Source of the DNA: Actinophytocola xanthii
GTDB lineage: Bacteria; Actinomycetota; Actinomycetes; Mycobacteriales; Pseudonocardiaceae
Assembly (NCBI RefSeq): GCF_001921205.1
Contig: NZ_MSIE01000043.1
Location: 1-64,000, forward strand
Reading direction: 5' to 3'
DNA length: 64,000 nucleotides
Part shown: positions 15,674 to 24,786 of the stretch, in pieces
Position numbering within the stretch: the stretch's first letter is position 1
How the letters are laid out: every line of letters starts with the position of its first letter
The notes under the pieces: model-generated
Told to the model about the DNA's origin: nothing
Seen by the model: the letters and a program-made list of their open reading frames with translations, nothing else
The model's database searches: none
Position numbers and translations under genes: made by a program

Positions 15674-16647
15674 GAGAGGTCCGCTTCCCGGGAGCGCAGC
15701 AGCAGCTGCAGGTAACGGGCGGTGAGCACGAGCAGCACGAGGATCATCAGCACGGCGATCGCGGAGGCGACGCCGAAGTGGCGCCCGGCGACACCCTTGA
15801 GGTAGAGCAGCAGCGGCAGCGTGGTGCTCCCGCCGTCCGGTCCGCCCTGGCGGATCGCCCAGACCTGGGCGAACACCTTGAAGTCCCAGATCACCGAGAG
15901 GAACGTGGCCAGCGTGACCAGCGGGCGGATCGACGGCCAGGAGACGTTCGCAAACGCTTGCCACGGGCTGGCGCCGTCCATGCTGGCCGCCTCGTAGAGC
16001 TCCTGGGGCGTGCCGAGCAGGCCGGCGTAGATGGTGAAGCAGACGAACGGCACCGCCTGCCAGATGATCAGCATGCCGATCACGGTCAGCGTGCTGGTGC
16101 CGCTGGAGAACCAGGAGTAGCCGGCGAAGCTGTCGAAACCCAGCTTGACCAGCGTCTTGTTGAGGATCCCGTACTGCTGGTCGAAGATCCACTGGAAGAC
16201 GGTCGTCGTCGCCAGGATCGGGGTGGCCCACGCGAGGACGAGGGTGACCTGCAGGGCGACGCGCACCCCGCCGGAGAGGTGCCGCATGAGCACGGCGAGC
16301 AGCAGCCCTGCCAGCACCGTCGCGGCCACGACGGCGGCGGTGAACAGCACCGTGCGGGCCACGACCGTCCACACCTCGGGGTCGGCCAGCACCTCGCGGT
16401 AGTTCTCCAGGCCGATCCAGACGACCTCGCCGCGGACGAGCTCGCCGAGGTCGAGCCGGCGGAAGCTGATCCCGATCACCTGCACCATCGGCCAGCCGAG
16501 CAGCACCAGCATGGTGACGACGGCGGGCGCGAGCAGCAGGTACGGGATCGTGCGCTCCCCGAGACCGGCCCGACGGGGCCGGCCGGCACGCGGCGGTGCC
16601 GGCGGGGGTGAGCCCGCCGGCACCACGATCTGCGCGGTCGCCGTCAT
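15670..16647 (-). CDS. dasB: Chitobiose-type ABC importer permease (DasB-like)
   Basis: First CUT1 permease, 325 residues, with a Pro-rich cytoplasmic N-terminus (about 30 residues), six helices and the EAA loop ELYEAASMDGASPWQAFANVSWP. The start overlaps the binding-protein stop by one base and the end overlaps the next permease by four, so the three genes form one tightly coupled operon. Confidence 0.82.
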   Translation of the reverse strand: MTATAQIVVPAGSPPPAPPRAGRPRRAGLGERTIPYLLLAPAVVTMLVLLGWPMVQVIGISFRRLDLGELVRGEVVWIGLENYREVLADPEVWTVVARTVLFTAAVVAATVLAGLLLAVLMRHLSGGVRVALQVTLVLAWATPILATTTVFQWIFDQQYGILNKTLVKLGFDSFAGYSWFSSGTSTLTVIGMLIIWQAVPFVCFTIYAGLLGTPQELYEAASMDGASPWQAFANVSWPSIRPLVTLATFLSVIWDFKVFAQVWAIRQGGPDGGSTTLPLLLYLKGVAGRHFGVASAIAVLMILVLLVLTARYLQLLLRSREADLS

Positions 16648-17942
16648 CAGCCCGAGAAGGCGGCGTCCAGCGCGGCGTTGGCGTCAGCCGTCGCCTGGTT
16701 CAGGTCCTTGGCGCCGGTGAGGTACGCCGTCAGCATGTCCTTGAGCGGGTTCTGCCCGGCCTCGATCGTCGCCCAGGTGGGGGTGGCGGGGACGGCCCGG
16801 CCGTTCTGCGAGGCGTCGGCCATGGCCTTGCTCACCGGGTTCTTCTCCAGCGGGGAGAGGTCGGTGGACGCGCCCGGAACCATGCCCGCCTCGGCCAGCA
16901 TCGTCTGGTACTTCGAGCTGAGCATCAGCTTGAGGTAGTCCTTGGCGAGGTCGGCGTTGGCGCTGTTCACCGGGATGGCGAGGTTCGAGCCGCCCTGGAA
17001 GACCGGCGCGGTCTCGCCCGCGTTCTTCGACGGGATGGGGAAGCCGGAGATCTTGGCCTTCAGGTCGGGGGCGTCCTTGGTCGCGGTGTCGACCTCCCAC
17101 GGAAGCCCGATCATCATGGCGACCTTGCCCTGGCCGAAGATGCCGGCCTGCTCGGGGGTCTGCTCGTCGTTGTCCTTGGGCGCGGTGGTGCCGGAGGCCT
17201 CGACGAGCTGCTTGTAGAACTCCAGGCCGGCCTTGGCCTCGTCGCTGGTCAGCGTGGCCGTGAACTTCGTGCCGTCCTTCTCGGCGATGTCGCCGCCCTC
17301 GTCGTAGATGAAGGACAGCAGCGTGTACCAGTTCTGGCCGGGGAGGTAGAGCGCCTGGAACTGGGGGTCGGAGCCGAACTTCGCCTTGAGCTTGGTGATC
17401 GCGTCGAGCCACTCCTGCCGGGAGGTCGGGGGCGCGGTGATGCCGGCCTGCTCGAACATGTCGGTGCGGTAGAGCACCTCACGGTTGGCGGCGTAGAAGG
17501 GGGTGGAGTACTGCTTGCCGTCCCACTCGCCGGAGGCCTTGAGGCTCTCCAGCCACTGGTCGCCGTTCAGGTCGCCGACGTCGCCGGAGAGGTCGGTGAG
17601 TACCTCCTGCGAGGCGAAGGCGGGTGCCTGGGTGTTGCCGAGCTCGATGATGTCGGGCGGGTTCTGGCCGCCGAGGGCGGTGGTCAGCTTGTCCTGGATG
17701 CCGTTCCACTCCTGGACCTCGTACTTGACGGTGACACCGTCGTGGGTCTGCTCGAACTCCTTGTGGAGGGCGTCGGTGAGGGTCTCCGGGGCGGAGCCGT
17801 TCATCAGCCACACGGTGAGCGTGCGGTCCTCGTTCTGCCCGGCGTCGTCGCCGCCACCGCCACTGCCGCCCGAGCCCGCGCACCCGGCGGTCGCAAGAGC
17901 GACCGCGGCGACGCCGGTGATCGCCTTCGTCCAGCGCTTCAC
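16647..17942 (-). CDS. dasA: Chitobiose-type solute-binding lipoprotein (DasA-like)
   Basis: Extracellular binding protein of the importer. The lipoprotein signal ends in LATAGC (Cys about residue 21), followed by a Gly/Ser linker. LTVWLMNGSAPET, EVQEWNGIQDKLTTAL and PDIIELGNTQAPAFA match the start of DasA/NgcE-type proteins, and the region GQNWYTLLSFIYDEGGDIA supports the call. 431 residues. GTG 17942 follows GGAGAGGA. It is the first gene of the operon; two DasR-like sites stand 44-73 bases upstream. N,N-diacetylchitobiose is the expected ligand; GlcNAc is the alternative. Confidence 0.85.
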   Translation of the reverse strand: MKRWTKAITGVAAVALATAGCAGSGGSGGGGDDAGQNEDRTLTVWLMNGSAPETLTDALHKEFEQTHDGVTVKYEVQEWNGIQDKLTTALGGQNPPDIIELGNTQAPAFASQEVLTDLSGDVGDLNGDQWLESLKASGEWDGKQYSTPFYAANREVLYRTDMFEQAGITAPPTSRQEWLDAITKLKAKFGSDPQFQALYLPGQNWYTLLSFIYDEGGDIAEKDGTKFTATLTSDEAKAGLEFYKQLVEASGTTAPKDNDEQTPEQAGIFGQGKVAMMIGLPWEVDTATKDAPDLKAKISGFPIPSKNAGETAPVFQGGSNLAIPVNSANADLAKDYLKLMLSSKYQTMLAEAGMVPGASTDLSPLEKNPVSKAMADASQNGRAVPATPTWATIEAGQNPLKDMLTAYLTGAKDLNQATADANAALDAAFSG

Positions 17943-17985
17943 TTGTCTGCCGTCCTCTCCGTGCCCGGATCACCGGGCCCGCACC

Positions 17986-18015
17986 GGTGGTTTAGACCTA
18001 GTGGTATAGACCAAT
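17986..18015. promoter_or_regulatory. Two DasR-like operators (dre) before dasA
   Basis: TGGTTTAGACCT (17988-17999) and TGGTATAGACCA (18002-18013) are adjacent, 14 bp apart, and match the dre consensus TGGTCTAGACCA. In Streptomyces, DasR represses here and is released by glucosamine-6-phosphate. Confidence 0.82.
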
Positions 18016-18153
18016 GGGAGCACTCTGGGCCCGGCTGGCGTCCCTGTCAAGACAGTTGCGGAAGACGTTGTAAACCGGATCCGAAATCCTGGTGGCGCAA
18101 GGGTTTTCGCCAAGTTCTCACGCGTTGCGCTTCCGGTCTGGGAAACTTCTCAC

Positions 18154-19140
18154 GTGAACGTGCGCATCGGTGTCAGCGTCGGACCTGAGCTTCCCCCGCC
18201 ACGACTTGGCCAGGTGGCCGCCTGGATCGAGGAGATCGGCGTCGACGAGCTGTGGCTGGCGGAGGACTGCTTCTTCGCCGGCGGTGTCGCCGCGGCGGCC
18301 GCCGCCCTGGCGGCCACGGAGCGCGCCACGGTAGGCCTCGGCATCCTCCCGGCGGTGGCCCGCAACGCCGCGTTCACGGCGATGGAGCTCGCGGCCCTGG
18401 CCGAGATGTACCCCGGGCGGGTCGTGGCCGGGCTGGGTCACGGGATGGCCGACTGGATGCGCCAGATCGGTGCCTCGCCCCGGTCGCCGTTGACCGCGCT
18501 CGGCGAGCACCTGGGGGCGGTTCGCGACCTGTTGGCCGGGCGGGTCGTGACGGTCGAGGGTGGCTACGTGCGGCTCGACCAGGTACGTCTCGACCACCCG
18601 CCGGCGGTTGTTCCCCCGGTGCTCGCCGGGGTGCGCGGGCCGAAGTCGCTGGGCGTCGCGGGGGAGCGGGCGGACGGGGTGGTCCTGGCGTGGCCCGCCG
18701 CGCCGTCCTACGTCCGGCATGCCCGTGCGCTGGTCGGTGAGGCGTGGGCCGCTGCTGGTCGCTCCGGGTCACCGGTGATCGTCGCGAACAGCCCGATCAG
18801 TGTGGATGCGGACCCGGCCGTCGCGCGGGCCCGCCTGCGTCCGAAGGTCGCGACGGAGCTGGCGATGCCGTCCAGCCGGGCGCACCTCGAGCCGCTGGGA
18901 CTGGGGGAGGAGGTTTCCCGGCTGCTCGAGAAGTGTGGTTCGCCCGAGGAGTTCGCCCAGCGCCTTCCCGACGAGTGGATCGACCGGCTGACGATCGTGG
19001 GCACCTCGACAGAGTGCGCTGCCAGGATCGACGAGCTGCGTGAGGCCGGAGCTGACGCGGTCGTGCTCGCGCTGCCGGCGCCGTTACCGGATCACCAGTC
19101 CGCCTTGCTCATACGCGCGGTGCTGTCTCTCGTCAGGTGA
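18154..19140 (+). CDS. LLM-class (luciferase-like) flavin/F420 oxidoreductase
   Basis: TIM-barrel protein of the bacterial luciferase family, 328 residues. VRIGVSVGPELPPPRLGQVA, IGVDELWLAEDCFF, RATVGLGILPAVARN and PGRVVAGLGHGM are characteristic, as is the late TIVGTSTECAARIDELREAGAD. Actinobacterial members often use coenzyme F420; others use FMN. Substrate unknown. GTG 18154 is taken as the start at the beginning of the first beta strand. It is divergent from dasA but not obviously linked to chitin metabolism. Confidence 0.83.
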   Translation: MNVRIGVSVGPELPPPRLGQVAAWIEEIGVDELWLAEDCFFAGGVAAAAAALAATERATVGLGILPAVARNAAFTAMELAALAEMYPGRVVAGLGHGMADWMRQIGASPRSPLTALGEHLGAVRDLLAGRVVTVEGGYVRLDQVRLDHPPAVVPPVLAGVRGPKSLGVAGERADGVVLAWPAAPSYVRHARALVGEAWAAAGRSGSPVIVANSPISVDADPAVARARLRPKVATELAMPSSRAHLEPLGLGEEVSRLLEKCGSPEEFAQRLPDEWIDRLTIVGTSTECAARIDELREAGADAVVLALPAPLPDHQSALLIRAVLSLVR

Positions 19141-19349
19141 GCGCCGGCGCACTCCCCGCCCGCCGTGACTAGCAATGCCGCCCCGTGATGAACAACCCCC
19201 ACCCGTTCCCGGGGGCGTCCCGCCTTGCCAGCGTATCGGCGTGGAGGGGTGGTGGGGCGGCGTGAAGGTTTTCTGTGGACAGCTCCCGGACCTGTGGACA
19301 ACCCCCTCCTCCGCCCCCGTTCGGGGCGGGTGGGCGGTGGCGGGCGGAC

Positions 19350-19355
19350 TAGGGT
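19350..19355 (+). promoter_or_regulatory. Leaderless -10 box for lpd
   Basis: TAGGGT ends 7 bases before GTG 19363. Confidence 0.55.
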
Positions 19356-19362
19356 GGATGTC

Positions 19363-20748
19363 GTGAGCACACATTTCAACGTCGTGGTTCTGGGGGCCGG
19401 TCCCGGCGGGTACGTGGCCGCGGTGCGGGCTGCCCAGTTGGGGCAGTCGGTCGCCGTCGTGGAGGAGAAGTACTGGGGTGGGGTCTGTCTGAACGTGGGC
19501 TGCATCCCCTCCAAGGCGCTGCTGCGCAACGCCGAGCTCGCCCACATCTTCCACAACGAGCAGAAGACCTTCGGCATCAGCGTCGACGGGGAGGTCAGGT
19601 TCGACTACGGGGTCGCCCATGCCCGCAGCCGCACCGTGGCCGAGGGGCGCGTCAAGGGCGTGCACTACCTCATGAAGAAGAACTCGATCACCGAGTTCAA
19701 CGGGCGAGGCACGTTCACCGGGCCCAACACCATCCAGGTGGGTGACGACGAGGTCACGTTCGACAACTGCATCATCGCCACCGGCGCCTCGACGCGCCTG
19801 CTCCCGGGAACTTCGCTCTCCGAGCGGGTCGTCACCTACGAGGAGCAGATCCTCACCTCCGAGCTCCCCGGCAGCATCATCATCGCGGGCGCGGGGGCCA
19901 TCGGCGTCGAGTTCGGCTACGTCATGGCCAACTACGGGGTCGACGTCACGATCGTCGAGTTCCTCGACCGGCTCGTGCCGCTGGAGGACCCGGAGGTCTC
20001 CAAGGAGCTCGCGAAGCACTACCGCAAGCTCGGTGTCACCGTGATGACCTCCACCCGGGTCGAGTCGATCGACGACTCGGGGGAGCAGGTCGCGGTCGAG
20101 GTCTCCGCCAACGGCGAGCGCAAGACCCTGCACGCCGACAAGGTCATGCAGGCCATCGGGTTCCAGCCGAACGTCGAGGGCTACGGGCTGGACAAGACCG
20201 GCGTCAAGCTCACCGAGCGCGGGGCCATCGACGTCGACGGGCGCTGCCGCACCAGCGTCGACCACATCTTCGCCATCGGCGACGTCACGGCCAAGCTCAT
20301 GCTCGCCCACACTGCGGAGGCCATGGGCATCGTCGCGGCCGAGACCATCGGCGGTGCCGAGACCATGGAGCTCGACTACCGCATGATCCCGCGCGCCACC
20401 TACTGCCAGCCGCAGATCGCGAGCTTCGGCTACACGGAGGAGCAGGCCCGCGAGGCCGGCTTCGACGTCGAGGTCGCCAAGTTCCCGTTCACGGCCAACG
20501 GCAAGTCCCACGGGCTCGGCGACGCCCGCGGCTTCGTGAAGCTCATCTCCGACAAGCAGTACGGCGAGCTCCTCGGCGGCCACCTGATCGGCCCCGACGT
20601 CACCGAGCTCCTCCCGGAACTGACCCTGGCCCAGCAGTGGGACCTCACCGTCCACGAGCTGGCCCGCAACGTGCACGCCCACCCCACCCTGGGCGAAGCG
20701 GTGAAGGAGGCGATCCACGGCCTGGCCGGCCACATGATCAATATGTAG
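19363..20748 (+). CDS. lpd: Dihydrolipoyl dehydrogenase (E3)
   Basis: FAD-dependent subunit of 2-oxo-acid dehydrogenase complexes; reoxidises dihydrolipoamide with NAD. It has the FAD dinucleotide motif [14 protein letters not shown] (residue 7), the redox disulphide Cys42-Cys47 in [13 protein letters not shown], the NAD motif [15 protein letters not shown], and the C-terminal HAHPTLGEA with the catalytic His-Glu. 461 residues is normal. It stands alone with no E1/E2 gene beside it, the usual actinobacterial arrangement, where it also serves antioxidant roles. Confidence 0.95.
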   Translation: MSTHFNVVVLGAGPGGYVAAVRAAQLGQSVAVVEEKYWGGVCLNVGCIPSKALLRNAELAHIFHNEQKTFGISVDGEVRFDYGVAHARSRTVAEGRVKGVHYLMKKNSITEFNGRGTFTGPNTIQVGDDEVTFDNCIIATGASTRLLPGTSLSERVVTYEEQILTSELPGSIIIAGAGAIGVEFGYVMANYGVDVTIVEFLDRLVPLEDPEVSKELAKHYRKLGVTVMTSTRVESIDDSGEQVAVEVSANGERKTLHADKVMQAIGFQPNVEGYGLDKTGVKLTERGAIDVDGRCRTSVDHIFAIGDVTAKLMLAHTAEAMGIVAAETIGGAETMELDYRMIPRATYCQPQIASFGYTEEQAREAGFDVEVAKFPFTANGKSHGLGDARGFVKLISDKQYGELLGGHLIGPDVTELLPELTLAQQWDLTVHELARNVHAHPTLGEAVKEAIHGLAGHMINM

Positions 20749-20765
20749 ACAAAGCGACAAGGAAA

Positions 20766-22643
20766 CTAGTCGGCACGCAGGACCGATCGCAGGGCGTCGA
20801 GCACGGCCGGGTCCTCGATCGTCGAGGGCACCGGCTCGTCGCGGCCGTCGGCGATCCCGCGCATGGTCTTGCGCAGGATCTTGCCGGACCGGGTCTTGGG
20901 CAGGCCGTCCACGACGGACACGTCGCGGAACGCCGCGACCGGGCCGATCTCCCGGCGCACGGCTGCGACCAGCTCCTCGCGGAGCGTGTCCTCGGTGATC
21001 GACACTCCGGCCTTGAGCACGACGAAGCCGCGCGGCAGCTGCCCCTTTAGCGAGTCGCGCACGCCGATCACCGCGCACTCGGCCACCGCCGGATGCGCGG
21101 CGAGCACGGCCTCCATCGACCCTGTCGACAGGCGGTGCCCGGCGACGTTGATCACGTCGTCGGTCCGGCCCATGACGAAGACGTAGCCGTCCTCGTCGAC
21201 GTACCCGCCGTCGCCGGTGAGGTAGTAGCCGGGGTAGCGCGACAGGTACGACTCGACGTAGCGGTCGTCGTCGCCCCACAGCGTGGGCAGGGTGCCGGGT
21301 GGCAACGGCAGCGCGATGGCGATCGCGCCCTCCTGGCCGCGCGGCACCTCCTCGCCGTCCGGGTCGAGGATGCGCACGTCGTAGCCGGGCACGGGCACGC
21401 TCGGTGAGCCCGGCTTGATCGGCATCGGCTCGAGGCCGCGGAGGTTCGCGCAGATCGGCCAGCCGGTCTCGGTCTGCCACCAGTGGTCGACGACCGGCAC
21501 GCCGAGCTTCTCGCCCGCCCAGTGGTAGGTCTCGGGGTCGAGCCGCTCACCGGCGAGGAAAAGCGTCCGGAACCCGGACAGGTCGTACTTCGCCAGCTCG
21601 GCGGCGTCGGGGTCGACGCGCTTGATCGCGCGGAAGGCCGTGGGCGCGGTGAACAGCGCCTTGGCACCGTGCTCGGAGATCACCCGCCAGAACGCGCCGG
21701 CGTCCGGCGTCCCGACCGGCTTGCCCTCGTAGAGCACCGTGGTCGCGCCGACGAGCAGCGGCGCGTAGACGATGTAGGAGTGGCCGACCACCCACCCGAC
21801 GTCGGAGGCGGTCCAGAACACCTCACCGGGGTGGATGTCGTAGACGTTGGGCAGCGACCAGGCCAGCGCCACAGCGTGTCCGCCGTTGTCCCGCACCACG
21901 CCCTTGGGCCGCCCGGTGGTGCCCGAGGTGTAGAGGATGTACAGCGGGTCGGTCGCGGCGACCGGCACGCAGCCCACCGGCTCCGCGCCGGCCAGCGCCT
22001 CGTCCCAGTCGACGTCGCGTTCGCCCAGCGTCGCCCTGGCCTGCTCGCGCTGCAGCACGACCACCGCGTCCGGCTGGTGCGTCGTCGCGCCCAACGCCTC
22101 CTCGATGATCGGCTTGTACTCGACGATCCTGGTCGGCTCGATGCCGCAGGACGCGCACACGATCACCTTCGGCTTCGCGTCCTCGACCCGGCTGGCCAGC
22201 TCGCGCGGGGCGAAGCCGCCGAACACCACCGAGTGCACGGCGCCGAGGCGCGCACACGCGAGCATCGCGACCACCGCACGCGGCACCATCGGCATGTAGA
22301 CGATCACCCGGTCGCCCTTGCCGACGCCCAGCCCGGCGAGCACCCCGGCGAACCGGGCGACCTCGTCCCGCAGCTCGCGGTAGGTGAAACTCGCCTTGGT
22401 GCCCGTGACCGGGGAGTCGTAGACCAGTGCCGGCTGCTCCGCCCGGCCACCGTCGACATGCCTGTCCAGCGCGTTGTGACAGGTGTTCAGCTCCCCGTCG
22501 GGGAACCAGCGGTACAGCGGCGCGGAGCTGTCGTCCAGGGCCCGGGTCGGCGGGGTGATCCAGTCGATCGCCCCCGCGGCGTCGAGCCAGAACCCGTCGG
22601 GGTCGGCGAGGCTGTGCCGGTACGCGTCCTGGTACGTGCCCAT
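20766..22643 (-). CDS. prpE: Propionyl/acetyl-CoA synthetase-type ligase (PrpE-like)
   Basis: AMP-forming acyl-CoA synthetase, 625 residues. It has an N-terminal ACAS domain, the P-loop YILYTSGTTGRPKG (about 237), the WQTETGWPI motif, YLTGDGGYVDEDGYVFVMGR, and the acylation Lys in KTRSGKILRKTMR. The overall sequence fits PrpE (propionate-CoA ligase) rather than Acs, but substrate choice between propionate and short acids needs testing. The acetylation-site Lys implies control by protein acetylation. It converges tail-to-tail with lpd, 17 bases apart. Confidence 0.85.
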   Translation of the reverse strand: MGTYQDAYRHSLADPDGFWLDAAGAIDWITPPTRALDDSSAPLYRWFPDGELNTCHNALDRHVDGGRAEQPALVYDSPVTGTKASFTYRELRDEVARFAGVLAGLGVGKGDRVIVYMPMVPRAVVAMLACARLGAVHSVVFGGFAPRELASRVEDAKPKVIVCASCGIEPTRIVEYKPIIEEALGATTHQPDAVVVLQREQARATLGERDVDWDEALAGAEPVGCVPVAATDPLYILYTSGTTGRPKGVVRDNGGHAVALAWSLPNVYDIHPGEVFWTASDVGWVVGHSYIVYAPLLVGATTVLYEGKPVGTPDAGAFWRVISEHGAKALFTAPTAFRAIKRVDPDAAELAKYDLSGFRTLFLAGERLDPETYHWAGEKLGVPVVDHWWQTETGWPICANLRGLEPMPIKPGSPSVPVPGYDVRILDPDGEEVPRGQEGAIAIALPLPPGTLPTLWGDDDRYVESYLSRYPGYYLTGDGGYVDEDGYVFVMGRTDDVINVAGHRLSTGSMEAVLAAHPAVAECAVIGVRDSLKGQLPRGFVVLKAGVSITEDTLREELVAAVRREIGPVAAFRDVSVVDGLPKTRSGKILRKTMRGIADGRDEPVPSTIEDPAVLDALRSVLRAD

Positions 22644-22851
22644 GGAGGAAACCTAGACAGAAACGAGACCTCCGGCCACCATCGCAGAACAGGTGACGGT
22701 GGAGACGCACGCGCAACGCTACCCGCCGGCCGCACGTCATCATGGACGTAACGGCGGTCTGCTCTCGGTAACGGCTCGGCATAGGGTGGATCCAGAACCC
22801 CGTGCGACTGGTCTCACCGGTGTTGTCGGGGGCATTTGAGGAGGGTGGTTC

Positions 22852-24690
22852 GTGGACTTCCTGGTCAATCTGGGTAGTTCGCTGTTGTCGTTCGCCTACG
22901 GTCTGTTCTCGCCGGACCTCTGCCCGGGCGACTGGGCGTGGGCGACGCTCGCCGCCGGTCTGGTCATCGGGTTACTCCCCGTGGCCGGGTCGTTGCTGGT
23001 CGCGTTGGTGCGCAAGGGGACCGGGAACACCTACAACGCGGCGACGCTGACGGTCATCGCGGCCTCGGGCGGCTTCTTCGTCTTCCTGATGCCGTGGCTG
23101 TTCGTCATGGGGATCTCGGAGGTCTTCCACAGCGTCGCGCTGAAGAATCCCACGCCCATGAGCGGCGCCGAGGTCGCCACCATGAACCAGGCCAGCTCCA
23201 CCTGCTGGGTCGGCGCCGAGTCGCAGCACTTCGGTCGGGGCTCCACCGTCTACGAGACGCTGGTCCACCCCAGCGAGGGCACGCCGATACTGCTGCTCCG
23301 GATCACGATGCTGGTCGGTGTGCCGGCGCTGATCCTCGTGTTCGTCTGGCTGCAGGCCCGCGCCGCCATGCGCCGCGGCCCGAAGTGGCCGGCCCGGCTG
23401 CTGTGGATCCCGTACGCGCTGCTGTTCCTGCTGACGATGGGCGTCTCGGCCAACCTCCTGTCGTTCCTCTGGCTCGGGTTCCTGCCGGCCAGCATCCTCG
23501 GCCTGCTGCCGGTGCTGTTCGTCGGCGCGCCCAGCTGGTCGGTGATCGAGCGCTCACACCAGAAGCCGACGCCGCCGCCGGCCCACCAGCCGGTGGGCCC
23601 GCCGCCCCAGCCGCAGCGCCAACAGCTGTCCCAGCAGAAGCCGCCGCCCTACGAACCGCCCCCGCCGCTGCCGCCCTACCAGCCGCCGGCCGGACACAGG
23701 ACGCCTCCGCCCACCCGCGTCGCCCCGCCGCTGGCCGAGCCGGAGCCGGACCGCGCGGCGCTGGCCAAGCTCGCCGCCGACCCGGGCCCGCTGCCGTTCG
23801 CCCCGAAGGGACCGGCCCCGACGGCGCCCACCGGTCTCTGGCAGAACCACGGCGGCCGCTTCCAGAAGATCAAGCCCCTCGGCCAGGGCGGGTTCGGCAC
23901 GGTCTGGCTGGCCAAGGACACCCAGCTGGACCGGACCGTCGCGGTGAAGCTCGCGCACGCGCCGGACGCCGAGACCGAGGCCAGGATGCTGCGCGAGGCG
24001 CGGGCGCTCGCGGCCGTGCACCACCCGCACTGTGTGCGCGTGTACGACATCATCGCCGACCCCGACGGGCTCGGGATCATCATGGAGTACATCGAGGGCC
24101 AGCAGCTGGCCGACGCCGTCCACGAGGGCGGGGTGCTCGGCGACCTGCAGGCCGCCCGGCTGTGGGTGACGATGGCCGGCGCGCTGACCGCGGCCCACGG
24201 CAAGGGTGTGCTGCACCGCGACGTGAAGCCGGCCAACGTGATCGTGGACCCCAACGGCAACCCGCACCTGATCGACTTCGGTATCGCCCGCGCCAAGGGC
24301 GACTCGACCCTCACCGCGACCGGCATGATGGTCGGCACCCCGGACTTCCTGGCCCCGGAGACGGCAAGCGGCCACTCCGCCACGCCCGCCTCCGACGCCT
24401 GGCAGCTGGCGGCGACGGTCAGCTTCGCGCTCACCGGCCAGCCCCCGCGCGGCGTCCGTGAGAACGCGATGGCGTCGCTGATGGCCGCCGCCAAGGGTGA
24501 GCCCCTGACCCAGCTGCCGCGGCGCAGCTCGCATCTGCGCCTGCTCACCGCCTCCATGGACACCGACCCGAGCCGCCGACCGACCCTGGCCGCGGTCACC
24601 CGCGAGATGAACGCCTGGCTCAGCCGGGCCGGTCAGGTCGCCGAGGGCCCGGTGACCCGGGTGATGGACGGGACCCGACCGCTGCGCTGA
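22852..24690 (+). CDS. Membrane serine/threonine protein kinase with N-terminal membrane domain
   Basis: 612 residues in three parts. Residues 30-228 hold four or five hydrophobic helices with an extracytoplasmic stretch (about 95-140). Residues 236-300 are a Pro-rich linker. Residues 336-595 are a Hanks-type kinase with GQGGFGTVWLAK (345), Lys366, HRDVKPANV (Asp457), DFGIAR and GTPDFLAPE. All catalytic residues are present. Actinobacterial PknB-like kinases usually have kinase first and one helix after it; here the order is reversed. GTG 22852 has GGAGG upstream. No phosphatase or FHA gene lies nearby. Confidence 0.9.
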   Translation: MDFLVNLGSSLLSFAYGLFSPDLCPGDWAWATLAAGLVIGLLPVAGSLLVALVRKGTGNTYNAATLTVIAASGGFFVFLMPWLFVMGISEVFHSVALKNPTPMSGAEVATMNQASSTCWVGAESQHFGRGSTVYETLVHPSEGTPILLLRITMLVGVPALILVFVWLQARAAMRRGPKWPARLLWIPYALLFLLTMGVSANLLSFLWLGFLPASILGLLPVLFVGAPSWSVIERSHQKPTPPPAHQPVGPPPQPQRQQLSQQKPPPYEPPPPLPPYQPPAGHRTPPPTRVAPPLAEPEPDRAALAKLAADPGPLPFAPKGPAPTAPTGLWQNHGGRFQKIKPLGQGGFGTVWLAKDTQLDRTVAVKLAHAPDAETEARMLREARALAAVHHPHCVRVYDIIADPDGLGIIMEYIEGQQLADAVHEGGVLGDLQAARLWVTMAGALTAAHGKGVLHRDVKPANVIVDPNGNPHLIDFGIARAKGDSTLTATGMMVGTPDFLAPETASGHSATPASDAWQLAATVSFALTGQPPRGVRENAMASLMAAAKGEPLTQLPRRSSHLRLLTASMDTDPSRRPTLAAVTREMNAWLSRAGQVAEGPVTRVMDGTRPLR

Positions 24691-24786
24691 CCGTTCGGCA
24701 CTGCGGCTGGCGCTGACCGCTCCCAGCGCGACGTCCGGGTCAGGCCGGTGGTGCGGGCGTACGGCCCCCGGCCGAGCCGCGGCGCG

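Noticed and set aside
19274-19301. Two TGTGGACA-type words (TGTGGACAG, TGTGGACAA) resembling DnaA boxes
   Set aside because: The second equals an actinobacterial DnaA box, but there are only two and no dnaA, dnaN or origin features nearby.
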